Below the pieces are notes generated by a model. It worked only from the letters and a program-made list of their open reading frames with translations, was not told the DNA's origin and made no database searches. Shown in pieces: positions 11,387 through 24,900 of a DNA stretch of 64,000 nucleotides (positions are counted from its first letter, which is position 1; each line of letters opens with the position of its first letter). The stretch covers positions 26,629,501-26,693,500 of the forward strand of contig CP114481.1 of NCBI GenBank assembly GCA_027186245.1, given 5' to 3'. This DNA is from Coriaria nepalensis. Lineage: Eukaryota; Streptophyta; Magnoliopsida; Cucurbitales; Coriariaceae. The position numbers and the translations under genes are program-made.

Positions 11387-14300
11387 GAATGATTTAGTGA
11401 CTGGATGGGACTCAATGACAAGACTTTACGGCTAAACAAATGCATTGTTGCCTTCAATAGATTAACTGCAAGTTATGGACGAAAGTCAGGTTGAAAGGCC
11501 GAATTTTGTTCGAAGCGATTTAGAATGATTTAATGACTAAAAGAGACGCAATAATATGAATTTTAGGCTAAAAAAATGCATAGTTGCCTTCAATAGATCA
11601 ATTACAAGTTATGCATGAAAGTCGTGTCTTAAATACAAAAATAGAATAGGTTCGAAGTGCTTTGAAACAATTTAATGATCTGAAAAGACTCAATGTTATA
11701 CTTTTTAGGGCTAAAATAATGCATTGTTGTCGTCAATAAATTAATTGCAAGTTATGTAAGAAAATCGTGTTTGAAAGGTGAAAATAGAATTCGTTCAACT
11801 TAATTTAGAATGATTTAATGACTGGATGAGACTCAATGACAAGACTTTAAGGCTAAACAAATGCATTGTTGCCTTCAATAGATTAACTGCAAGTTATGCA
11901 CGAAAGTCATGTTGAAAGGCCGAATTTCGTTCGAAGCAATTTAGAATGATTTAATGACTAAAAGAGACGCAATAATATGAATTTTAGGCAAAAAAAATGC
12001 ATAGTTGCCTTCAATAGATCAATTACAAATTATGCATGAAAGTCGTGTCTTAAATGCAAAAATAGAATTGGTTCGAAGTGCTTTGAAACAATTTAACGAA
12101 TTGAAAAGACTGAATGATATACTTTTTAAGGCTAAAATAATGCATTGTTGTCGTCAATAAATTAATTGCAACTTATGTAAGAAAATCATGTTTGAACGGT
12201 GAAAATAGAATTCGTTCAACTTAATTTTGAATGATTTAACGACTGGATGAGACTCAATGACAAGACTTTAAGGCTAAACAAATGCATTGTTGCCTTCAAT
12301 AGATTAACTGCAAGTTATGCATGAAAGTCATGTTTAAAGGCCGAATTTCGTTCGAAGCGATTTAGAATGATTTAATGACTAAAAGAGACGCAATAATATG
12401 AATTTTAGGCTAAAAAAATGCATAGTTGCCTTCAATAGATCAATTACAAATTATGCATGAAAGTCGTGTCTTAAATGCAAAAATAGAATTGGTTCGAAGT
12501 GCTTTGAAACAATTTAACGAATTGAAAAGACTGAATGATATACTTTTTAAGGCTAAAATAATGCATTGTTATCGTCAATAAATTAATTGCAAGTTATGTA
12601 AGAAAATCATGTTTGAACGGTGAAAATAGAATTCGTTCAACTTAATTTAGAATGATTTAGTGACTGGATGGGACTCAATGACAAGACTTTATGGCTAAAC
12701 AAATGCATTGTTGCCTTCAATAGATTAACTGCAAGTTATGGACGAAAGTCAGGTTGAAAGGCCGAATTTCGTTCGAAGCGATTTAGAATGATTTAATGAC
12801 TAAAAGAGACGCAATAATATGAATTTTAGGCTAAAAAAATGCATAGTTGCCTTCAATAGATCAATTACAAGTTATGCACGAAAGTCGTGTGTTAAATACA
12901 AAAATAGAATTGGTTCGAAGTGCTTTCAAACAATTTAATGATATGAAAAGACTCAATAATATACTTTTTAAGGCTAACATAATGCATTGTGGTCGTCAAT
13001 AAGTTAATTGCAAGTTATGTAAGAAAATCATGTTTGAAAGGTGAAAATAGAATTCGTTCAACTTAATTTAGAATGATTTAATGACTGGATGAGACTCAAT
13101 GACAAGACTTTAAGGCTAAACAAATGCATTGTTGCCTTCAATAGATTAACTGCAAGTTATGGACGAAAGTCAGGTTGAAAGGCCGAATTTCGTTCGAAGC
13201 GATTTAGAATGATTTAATGACTAAAAGAGACGCAATAATATGAATTTTAGGCTAAAAAAATGCATAGTTGCCTTCAATAGATCAATTACAAGTTATGCAT
13301 GAAAGTCGTGTCTTAAATGCAAAAATAGAATTGGTTCGAAGTGCTTTCAAACAATTTAATGAAATGAAAAGACTGAATGATATACTTTTTAAGGCTAAAA
13401 TAATGCATTGTTGTCCTCAATAAATTAATTGCAAGTTATGTAAGAAAATCATGTTTGAAAGGCGAAAATAGAATTCGTTCAACTTAGTTTAGAATGATTT
13501 AATGACTGGATGACACTCAATGACAAGACTTTAAGGCTAAACAAATGCATTGTTGACTTCAATAGATTAACTGCAAGTCATGCACGAAAGTCATGTTTAA
13601 AGGCCGAATTTCGTTCGAAGCGATTTAGAATGATTTAATGACTAAAAGAGACGCAATAATATGAATTTTAGGCTAAAAAAATGCATAGTTGCCTTCAATA
13701 GATCAATTACAAATTATGCATGAAAGTCGTGTCTTAAATGCAAAAATAGAATTGGTTCGAAGTGCTTTGAAACAATTTAACGAATTGAAAAGACTGAATG
13801 ATATACTTTTTAAAGCTAAAATAATGCATTGTTATCGTCAATAAATTAATTGCAAGTTATGTAAGAAAATCATGTTTGAACGGTGAAAATAGAATTCGTT
13901 CAACTTAATTTAGAATGATTTAGTGACTGGATGGGACTCAATGACAAGACTTTACGGCTAAACAAATGCATTGTTGCCTTCAATAGATTAACTGCAAGTT
14001 ATGGACGAAAGTCAGGTTGAAAGGCCGAATTTTGTTCGAAGCGATTTAGAATGATTTAATGACTAAAAGAGACGCAATAATATGAATTTTAGGCTAAAAA
14101 AATGCATAGTTGCCTTCAATAGATCAATTACAAATTATGCATGAAAGTCGTGTCTTAAATACAAAAATAGAATAGGTTCGAAGTGCTTTGAAACAATTTA
14201 ATGATCTGAAAAGACTCAATGATATACTTTTTAGGGCTAAAATAATGCATTGTTGTCGTCAATAAATTAATTGCAAGTTATGTAAGAAAATCGTGTTTGA

Positions 14301-14754
14301 AAGGTGAAAATAGAATTCGTTCAACTTAATTTTGAATGATTTAATGACTGGATGAGACTCAATGACATGACTTTGAGGATAAACAAACGCATTGTTGCCT
14401 TCAATAGATTAACTGCAAGTTATGCACGAAAGTCATGTTGAAAGGCCGAATTTTGTTCGAAGCGATTTAGAATGATTTAATGACTAAAAGAGACGCAATA
14501 ATATGAATTTTAGGCTAAAAAAATGCATAGTTGCCTTCAATAGATCAATTACAAGTTATGCATGAAAGTCGTGTCTTAAATACAAAAATAGAATAGGTTC
14601 GAAGTGCTTTGAAACAATTTAATGATCTGAAAAGACTCAATGTTATACTTTTTAGGGCTAAAATAATGCATTGTTGTCGTCAATAAATTAATTGCAAGTT
14701 ATGTAAGAAAATCATGTTTGAACGGTGAAAATAGAATTCGTTCAACTTAATTTA
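11387..14754. repeat. Mosaic block of l, m, a and g/f-type trimers
   Basis: Eight 421-bp trimers start at 11387, 11808, 12229, 12650, 13071, 13492, 13913 and 14334. Class l carries gttatggacg and gtcagg in A; class m carries ggcaaaaaaaatgc in B. The trimers at 13492 and 13913 repeat those at 10966 and 11387 at a distance of 2,526 bp (six trimers), including the odd gtcatgcac and ttttagggct variants. This block is a patchwork and supplies the m, a and l classes seen in the next repeat. Confidence 0.8.
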
Positions 14755-17701
14755 GAATGATTTAATGACTGGATGAGACTCAATGACAAGACTTTAAGGC
14801 TAAACAAATGCATTGTTGCCTTCAATAGATTAACTGCAAGTTATGCACGAAAGTCATGTTGAAAGGCCGAATTTCGTTCGAAGCGATTTAGAATGATTTA
14901 ATGACTAAAAGAGACGCAATAATATGAATTTTAGGCAAAAAAAATGCATAGTTGCCTTCAATAGATCAATTACAAATTATGCATGAAAGTCGTGTCTTAA
15001 ATGCAAAAATAGAATTGGTTCGAAGTGCTTTGAAACAATTTAACGAATTGAAAAGACTGAATGATATACTTTTTAAGGCTAAAATAATGCATTGTTATCG
15101 TCAATAAATTAATTGCAAGTTAAGTAAGAAAATCATGTTTGAACGGTGAAAATAGAATTCGTTCAACTTAATTTAGAATGATTTAGTGACTGGATGGGAC
15201 TCAATGACAAGACTTTACGGCTAAACAAATGCATTGTTGCCTTCAATAGATTAACTGCAAGTTATGGACGAAAGTCAGGTTGAAAGGCCGAATTTCGTTC
15301 GAAGCGATTTAGAATGATTTAATGACTAAAAGAGACGCAATAATATGAATTTTAGGCTAAAAAAATGCATAGTTGCCTTTAATAGATCAATTACAAGTTA
15401 TGCATGAAAGTCGTGTCTTAAATGCAAAAATAGAATTGGTTCGAAGTGCTTTCAAACAATTTAATGATATGAAAAGACTCAATAATATACTTTTTAAGGC
15501 TAACATAATGCATTGTGGTCGTCAATAAGTTAATTGCAAGTTATGTAAGAAAATCATGTTTGAAAGGTGAAAATAGAATTCGTTCAACTTAATTTAGAAT
15601 GATTTAATGACTGGATGAGACTCAATGACAAGACTTTAAGGCTAAACAAATGCATTGTTGCCTTCAATAGATTAACTGCAAGTTATGCACGAAAGTCATG
15701 TTGAAAGGCCGAATTTCGTTCGAAGCGATTTAGAATGATTTAATGACTAAAAGAGACGCAATAATATGAATTTTAGGCAAAAAAAATGCATAGTTGCCTT
15801 CAATAGATCAATTACAAATTATGCATGAAAGTCGTGTCTTAAATGCAAAAATAGAATTGGTTCGAAGTGCTTTGAAACAATTTAACGAATTGAAAAGACT
15901 GAATGATATACTTTTTAAGGCTAAAATAATGCATTGTTGTCGTCAATAAATTAATTGCAAGTTATGTAAGAAAATCATGTTTGAACGGTGAAAATAGAAT
16001 TCGTTCAACTTAATTTTGAATGATTTAACGACTGGATGAGACTCAATGACAAGACTTTAAGGCTAAACAAATGCATTGTTGCCTTCAATAGATTAACTGC
16101 AAGTTATGCATGAAAGTCATGTTTAAAGGCCGAATTTCGTTCGAAGCGGTTTAGAATGATTTAATGACTAAAAGAGACGCAATAATATGAATTTTAGGCT
16201 AAAAAAATGCATAGTTGCCTTCAATAGATCAATTATAAATTATGCATAAAAGTCGTGTCTTAAATGCAAAAATAGAATTGGTTCGAAGTGCTTTGAAACA
16301 ATTTAACGAATTGAAAAGACTGAATGATATACTTTTTAAGGCTAAAATAATGCATTGTTATCGTCAATAAATTAATTGCAAGTTATGTAAGAAAATCATG
16401 TTTGAACGGTGAAAATAGAATTCGTTCAACTTAATTTTGAATGATTTAATGACTGGATGAGAGTCAATGACAAGACTTTACGGCTAAACAAATGCATTGC
16501 TGCCATCAATAGATTAACGGCAAGTTATGCACGAAAGTCATGTTGAAAGGCCGAATTTCGTTCGTAGCGATTTAGAATGATTTAACGACTAAAAGAGACG
16601 CAATAATATGAATTTTAGGCTAAAAAAATGCATAGTTGCCTTCAATAGATCAATTACAAGTTATGCACGAAAGTCGTGTGTTAAATACAAAAATAGAATT
16701 GGTTTGAAGTGCTTTCAAACAATTTAATGATATGAAAAGACTCAATAATATACTTTTTAAGGCTAACATAATGCATTGTGGTCGTCAATAAGTTAATTGC
16801 AAGTTATGTAAGAAAATCATGTTTAAAAGGTGAAAATAGAATTCGTTCAACTTAATTTTGCATGATTTAACGACTGGATAAGACTCAATGACAAGACTTT
16901 AAGGCTAAACAAATGCATTGTTGCCTTCAATAGATTAACTGCAAGTTATGCATGAAAGTCATGTTTAAAGGCCGAATTTCGTTCGAAGCGATTTAGAATG
17001 ATTTAATGACTAAAAGAGACGCAATAATATGAATTTTAGGATAAAAATATGCATAGTTGCCTTCAATAGATCAATTACAAGTTATGCATGAAAGTCGTGT
17101 CTTAAATGCAAAAATAGAATTGGTTCGAAGTGCTTTGAAACAATTTAACGAATTGAAAAGACTGAATCATATACTTTTTAAGGCTAAAATAATGCATTGT
17201 TATCGTCAATAAATTAATTGCAAGTTATGTAAGAAAATCATGTTTGAACGGTGAAAATAGAATTCGTTCAACTTAATTTTGAATGATTTAATGACTGGAT
17301 GAGACTCAATGACAAGACTTTACGGCTAAACAAATGCATTGCTGCCTTCAATAGATTAACGGCAAGTTATGCACGAAAGTCATGTTGAAAGGCCGAATTT
17401 CGTTCGAAGCGATTTAGAATGATTTAATGACTAAAAGAGACGCAATAATATGAATTTTAGGCTAAAAAAATGCATAGTTGCCTTCAATAGATCAATTACA
17501 AGTTATGCACGAAAGTCGTGTGTTAAATACAAAAATAGAATTGGTTCGAAGTGCTTTCAAACAATTTAATGATATGAAAAGACTCAATAATATACTTTTT
17601 AAGGCTAACATAATGCATTGTGGTCGTCAATAAGTTAATTGCAAGTTATGTAAGAAAATCATGTTTAAAAGGTGAAAATAAAATTCGTTCAACTTAATTT
17701 A
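14755..17701. repeat. Higher-order repeat of seven trimers, copy 1 (2,947 bp)
   Basis: Trimers start at 14755, 15176, 15597, 16018, 16439, 16860 and 17281 (m, l/b, m, a, b, c, b). Rare marks repeat exactly 2,947 bp later: aagttaagtaag near 15117, aattataaattatgc near 16230, gctgccatc near 16498, cgttcgtagcg near 16561, ggataagactc near 16876 and gaatcatatac near 17164. The left boundary lies just before 14755, where the flank (aacggtgaaaatag) differs from the inner joint (aaaaggtgaaaataa). Confidence 0.92.
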
Positions 17702-20648
17702 GAATGATTTAATGACTGGATGAGACTCAATGACAAGACTTTAAGGCTAAACAAATGCATTGTTGCCTTCAATAGATTAACTGCAAGTTATGCACGAAAG
17801 TCATGTTGAAAGGCCGAATTTCGTTCGAAGCGATTTAGAATGATTTAATGACTAAAAGAGACGCAATAATATGAATTTTAGGCAAAAAAAATGCATAGTT
17901 GCCTTCAATAGATCAATTACAAATTATGCATGAAAGTCGTGTCTTAAATGCAAAAATAGAATTGGTTCGAAGTGCTTTGAAACAATTTAACGAATTGAAA
18001 AGACTGAATGATATACTTTTTAAGGCTAAAATAATGCATTGTTATCGTCAATAAATTAATTGCAAGTTAAGTAAGAAAATCATGTTTGAACGGTGAAAAT
18101 AGAATTCGTTCAACTTAATTTAGAATGATTTAGTGACTGGATGGGACTCAATGACAAGACTTTACGGCTAAACAAATGCATTGTTGCCTTCAATAGATTA
18201 ACTGCAAGTTATGGACGAAAGTCAGGTTGAAAGGCCGAATTTCGTTCGAAGCGATTTAGAATGATTTAATGACTAAAAGAGACGCAATAATATGAATTTT
18301 AGGCTAAAAAAATGCATAGTTGCCTTTAATAGATCAATTACAAGTTATGCATGAAAGTCGTGTCTTAAATGCAAAAATAGAATTGGTTCGAAGTGCTTTC
18401 AAACAATTTAATGATATGAAAAGACTCAATAATATACTTTTTAAGGCTAACATAATGCATTGTGGTCGTCAATAAGTTAATTGCAAGTTATGTAAGAAAA
18501 TCATGTTTGAAAGGTGAAAATAGAATTCGTTCAACTTAATTTAGAATGATTTAATGACTGGATGAGACTCAATGACAAGACTTTAAGGCTAAACAAATGC
18601 ATTGTTGCCTTCAATAGATTAACTGCAAGTTATGCACGAAAGTCATGTTGAAAGGCCGAATTTCGTTCGAAGCGATTTAGAATGATTTAATGACTAAAAG
18701 AGACGCAATAATATGAATTTTAGGCAAAAAAAATGCATAGTTGCCTTCAATAGATCAATTACAAATTATGCATGAAAGTCGTGTCTTAAATGCAAAAATA
18801 GAATTGGTTCGAAGTGCTTTGAAACAATTTAACGAATTGAAAAGACTGAATGATATACTTTTTAAGGCTAAAATAATGCATTGTTGTCGTCAATAAATTA
18901 ATTGCAAGTTATGTAAGAAAATCATGTTTGAACGGTGAAAATAGAATTCGTTCAACTTAATTTTGAATGATTTAACGACTGGATGAGACTCAATGACAAG
19001 ACTTTAAGGCTAAACAAATGCATTGTTGCCTTCAATAGATTAACTGCAAGTTATGCATGAAAGTCATGTTTAAAGGCCGAATTTCGTTCGAAGCGGTTTA
19101 GAATGATTTAATGACTAAAAGAGACGCAATAATATGAATTTTAGGCTAAAAAAATGCATAGTTGCCTTCAATAGATCAATTATAAATTATGCATAAAAGT
19201 CGTGTCTTAAATGCAAAAATAGAATTGGTTCGAAGTGCTTTGAAACAATTTAACGAATTGAAAAGACTGAATGATATACTTTTTAAGGCTAAAATAATGC
19301 ATTGTTATCGTCAATAAATTAATTGCAAGTTATGTAAGAAAATCATGTTTGAACGGTGAAAATAGAATTCGTTCAACTTAATTTTGAATGATTTAATGAC
19401 TGGATGAGAGTCAATGACAAGACTTTACGGCTAAACAAATGCATTGCTGCCATCAATAGATTAACGGCAAGTTATGCACGAAAGTCATGTTGAAAGGCCG
19501 AATTTCGTTCGTAGCGATTTAGAATGATTTAACGACTAAAAGAGACGCAATAATATGAATTTTAGGCTAAAAAAATGCATAGTTGCCTTCAATAGATCAA
19601 TTACAAGTTATGCACGAAAGTCGTGTGTTAAATACAAAAATAGAATTGGTTTGAAGTGCTTTCAAACAATTTAATGATATGAAAAGACTCAATAATATAC
19701 TTTTTAAGGCTAACATAATGCATTGTGGTCGTCAATAAGTTAATTGCAAGTTATGTAAGAAAATCATGTTTAAAAGGTGAAAATAGAATTCGTTCAACTT
19801 AATTTTGCATGATTTAACGACTGGATAAGACTCAATGACAAGACTTTAAGGCTAAACAAATGCATTGTTGCCTTCAATAGATTAACTGCAAGTTATGCAT
19901 GAAAGTCATGTTTAAAGGCCGAATTTCGTTCGAAGCGATTTAGAATGATTTAATGACTAAAAGAGACGCAATAATATGAATTTTAGGATAAAAATATGCA
20001 TAGTTGCCTTCAATAGATCAATTACAAGTTATGCATGAAAGTCGTGTCTTAAATGCAAAAATAGAATTGGTTCGAAGTGCTTTGAAACAATTTAACGAAT
20101 TGAAAAGACTGAATCATATACTTTTTAAGGCTAAAATAATGCATTGTTATCGTCAATAAATTAATTGCAAGTTATGTAAGAAAATCATGTTTGAACGGTG
20201 AAAATAGAATTCGTTCAACTTAATTTTGAATGATTTAATGACTGGATGAGACTCAATGACAAGACTTTACGGCTAAACAAATGCATTGCTGCCTTCAATA
20301 GATTAACGGCAAGTTATGCACGAAAGTCATGTTGAAAGGCCGAATTTCGTTCGAAGCGATTTAGAATGATTTAATGACTAAAAGAGACGCAATAATATGA
20401 ATTTTAGGCTAAAAAAATGCATAGTTGCCTTCAATAGATCAATTACAAGTTATGCACGAAAGTCGTGTGTTAAATACAAAAATAGAATTGGTTCGAAGTG
20501 CTTTCAAACAATTTAATGATATGAAAAGACTCAATAATATACTTTTTAAGGCTAACATAATGCATTGTGGTCGTCAATAAGTTAATTGCAAGTTATGTAA
20601 GAAAATCATGTTTAAAAGGTGAAAATAAAATTCGTTCAACTTAATTTA
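17702..20648. repeat. Higher-order repeat of seven trimers, copy 2 (2,947 bp)
   Basis: Trimers start at 17702, 18123, 18544, 18965, 19386, 19807 and 20228 and repeat copy 1 in order. I found no difference at the sites I compared, including all rare marks. The similarity runs a little into the next trimer and stops near 20727, where agattaac becomes agatcaac. Such identity, against clear differences between other neighbouring trimers, points to a recent duplication; a duplicated assembly segment is the other possibility. Confidence 0.92.
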
Positions 20649-21911
20649 GAATGATTTAATGACTGGATGAGACTCAATGACAAGACTTTAAGGCTAAACA
20701 AATGCATTGTTGCCTTCAATAGATCAACTGCAAGTTATGCACGAAAGTCATGTTTAAAGGCCGAATTTCATTCGAAGTAATTTAGAATGATTTAGTGACT
20801 AAAAGAGGCGCAATAATATGACTTTAAGGCTAAAAAAATGTATAGTTGCCTTCAATAGATCAATTACAAGTTATGCATGAAAGTCGTGTCTTAAATGCAA
20901 AAATAGAATTGGTTCGAAGTGCTTTCAAACAATTTAATGAAATGAAAAGACTGAATGATATACTTTTTAAGGCTAAAATAATGCTTTGTTGTCGTCAATA
21001 AATTAATTGCAAGTTATGTAAGAAAATCATGTTTGAAAGGTGAAAATAGAATTCGTTGAACTTAATTTAGAATGATTTAGTGACTGGATGGGACTCAATG
21101 ACAAGACTTTAAGGCTAAACAAATGCATTGTTGCCTTCAATAGATTAACTGCAAGTTATGCACGAAAGTCATGTTGAAAGGCTGAATTTCGTTCGAAGCG
21201 ATTTAGAATGATTTAATGACTAAAAGAGACGCAATAATATGAATTTTAGGCTAAAAAAATGCATAGTTGCCTTCAATAGATCAATTACAAGTTATGCATG
21301 AAAGTCGTGTCTTAAATACAAAAATAGAATTGGTTCGAAGTGCTTTCAAACAATTTAATGATATGAAAAGACTCAATGATATACTTTTTAAGGCTAAAAT
21401 AATGCATTGTTGTCGTCAATAAATTAATTGCAAGTTATGTAAGAAAATCATGTTTGAAGGGTGAAAATAGAATTCGTTCAACTTAATTTAGAATGATTTA
21501 ATGACTGGATGAGACTCAATGACAAGACTTTGAGGATAAACAAATGCATTGTTGCCTTCAATAGATTCACTGCAAGTTATGCACGAAAGTCATGTTGAAA
21601 GGCCGAATTTCGTTCGAAGCGATTTAGAATGATTTAATGACTAAAAGAGATGCAATAATATGAATTTTAGGCTAAAAAAATGCATAGTTGCCTTCAATAG
21701 ATCAATTACAAGTTATGCATGAAAGTCGTGTCTCAAATACAAAAATAGAATTGGTTCGAAGTGTTTTCAAACAATTTAATGATATGAAAAGACTCAATGA
21801 TATACTTTTTAAGGCTAAAATAATGCATTGTTGTCCTCAATAAATTAATTGCAAGTTATGTAAGAAAATCATGTTTGAAAGGTGAAAATAGAATTCGTTC
21901 AACTTAGTTTA
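20649..21911. repeat. Transition block: trimers d, e-like, h
   Basis: Three trimers start at 20649, 21070 and 21491. The d and e trimers match the middle of the 2,525-bp repeats (cattcgaagtaattta, aatgtatag, ggatgggactc, aggctgaattt). The h trimer (gaggataaac, gattcactgc) starts the change to the 1,684-bp repeat. It shows that class order here is the same as in the c b d e block, since a b trimer (20228) precedes d. Confidence 0.82.
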
Positions 21912-24900
21912 GAATGATTTAATGACTGGATGACACTCAATGACAAGACTTTACGGCTAAACAAATGCATTGTTGACTTCAATAGATTAACTGCAAGTTA
22001 TGCACGAAAGTCGTGTTTAAAGGCCGAATTTCGTTCGAAGCGATTTAGAATGATTTAATGACTAAAAGAGACGCAATAATATGAATTTTAGGCTAAAAAA
22101 ATGCATAGTTGCCTTCAATAGATCAATTACAAGTTATGCATGAAAGTCGTGTCTTAAATACAAAAATAGAATAGGTTTGAAGTGCTTTCAAACAAATTAA
22201 TGATATGAAAAGACTCAATGATATATTTTTTAAGGCTAAAATAATGCATTGTTGTCGTCAATAAATTAATTGCAAGTTATGTAAGAAAATCATGTTTGAA
22301 AGGTGAAAATAGAATTCGTTCAACTTAATTTAGAATGATTTAATGACTGGATGAGACTCAATAACAAGACTTTAAGGCTAAACAAATGCATTGTTGCCTT
22401 CAATAGATTAATTGCAAGTTATGCACGAAATTCATGTTTACTGGCCGTATTTTGTTCGAAGCGATTTAGAATGATTTAATGACTAAAAGAGATGCAATAA
22501 TATGAATTTTAGGCTAAAAAATGCATAGTTGCCTTTAATAGATTAATTACAAGTTATGCATGAAAGTCGTGTCTTAAATACAAAAATAGAATTGGTTCTA
22601 AGTGCTTTCAAACAATTTAATGATACGAAAAGACTCAGTGATATACTTTTTAAGGCTAAAATAATGCATTGTTGTCGTCAATAAATTAATTGCAAGTTAT
22701 GTAAGAAAATCATGTTTGAAGGGTGAAAATAGAATTCGTTCAACTTAATTTAGAATGATTTAATGACTGGATGAGATTCAATGACATTACTTTAAGGCTA
22801 AACAAATGCATTGTTGCCTTCAATAGATTAACTGCAAGTTATGCACGAAAGTCATGTTGAAAGGCTGAATTTCGTTCGAAGCGATTTAGAATGATTTAAT
22901 GACTAAAAGAGACGCAATAATATGAATTTTAGGCTAAAAAAATGCATAGTTGCCTTCAATAGATCAATTACAAGTTATGCATGAAAGTCGTGTCTTAAAT
23001 ACAAAAATAGAATAGGTTCGAAGTGCTTTCAAACAATTTAATGATATGAAATGACTCAATGATATACTTTTTAAGGCTAAAATAATGCATTGTTGTCGTC
23101 AATAAATTAATTGCAAGTTATGTAAGAAAATCATGTTTGAAAGGTGAAAATAGAATTCGTTCAACTTAATTTTGAATGATTTAATGACTGGATGAGACTC
23201 AATGACCTGATTTTGAGGATAAACAAACGCATTGTTGCCTTCAATAGATTAACTGCAAGTTATGCACGAAAGTCATGTTGAAAGGCCGAATTTCGTTCGA
23301 AGCGATTTAGAATGATTTAATGACTAAAAGAGACGCAATAATATGAATTTTAGGCTAAAAAAATGCATAGTTGCCTTCAATAGATCAATTACAAGTTATG
23401 CATGACAGTCGTGTCTTAAATGCAAAAATAGAATTGGTTCGAAGTGCTTTCAAACAATTTAAAGAAATGAAAAGACTGAATGATATACTTTTTAAGGCTA
23501 AAATAATGCATTGTTGTCCTCAATAAATTAATTGCAAGTTATGTAAGAAAATCATGTTTGAAAGGCGAAAATAGAATTCGTTCAACTTAGTTTAGAATGA
23601 TTTAATGACTGGATGACACTCAATGACAAGACTTTAAGGCTAAACAAATGCATTGTTGACTTCAATAGATTAACTGCAAGTTATGCACGAAAGTCATGTT
23701 TAAAGGCCGAATTTCGTTCGAAGCGATTTAGAATGATTTAATGACTAAAAGAGACGCAATAATATGAATTTTAGGCTAAAAAAATGCATAGTTGCCTTCA
23801 ATAGATCAATTACAAGTTATGCATGAAAGTCGTGTCTTAAATACAAAAATAGAATAGGTTTGAAGTGCTTTCAAACAAATTAATGATATGAAAAGACTCA
23901 ATGATATATTTTTTAAGGCTAAAATAATGCATTGTTGTCGTCAATAAATTAATTGCAAGTTATGTAAGAAAATCATGTTTGAAAGGTGAAAATAGAATTC
24001 GTTCAACTTAATTTAGAATGATTTAATGACTGGATGAGACTCAATGACAAGACTTTAAGGCTAAACAAATGCATTGTTGCCTTCAATAGATTAATTGCAA
24101 GTTATGCACGAAATTCATGTTTACTGGCCGTATTTTGTTCGAAGCGATTTAGAATGATTTAATGACTAAAAGAGATGCAATAATATGAATTTTAGGCTAA
24201 AAAATGCATAGTTGCCTTTAATAGATTAATTACAAGTTATGCATGAAAGTCGTGTCTTAAATACAAAAATAGAATTGGTTCTAAGTGCTTTCAAACAATT
24301 TAATGATACGAAAAGACTCAGTGATATACTTTTTAAGGCTAAAATAATGCATTGTTGTCGTCAATAAATTAATTGCAAGTTATGTAAGAAAATCATGTTT
24401 GAAGGGTGAAAATAGAATTCGTTCAACTTAATTTAGAATGATTTAATGACTGGATGAGATTCAATGACATTACTTTAAGGCTAAACAAATGCATTGTTGC
24501 CTTCAATAGATTAACTGCAAGTTATGCACGAAAGTCATGTTTAAAGGCTGAATTTCGTTCGAAGCGATTTAGAATGATTTAATGACTAAAAGAGACGCAA
24601 TAATATGACTTTAAGGCTAAAAAAATGCATAGTTGCCTTCAATAGATCAATTACAAGTTATGCATGAAAGTCGTGTCTTAAATACAAAAATAGAATTGGT
24701 TCGAAGTGCTTTCAAACAATTTAATGATATGAAAAGACTCAATGATATACTTTTTAAGGCTAAAATAATGCATTGTTGTCGTCAATAAATTAATTGCAAG
24801 TTATGTAAGAAAATCGTGTTTGAAGGGTGAAAATAGAATTCGTTCAACTTAATTTAGAATGATTTAATGACTGGATGAGACTCAATGACAAGACTTTGAG

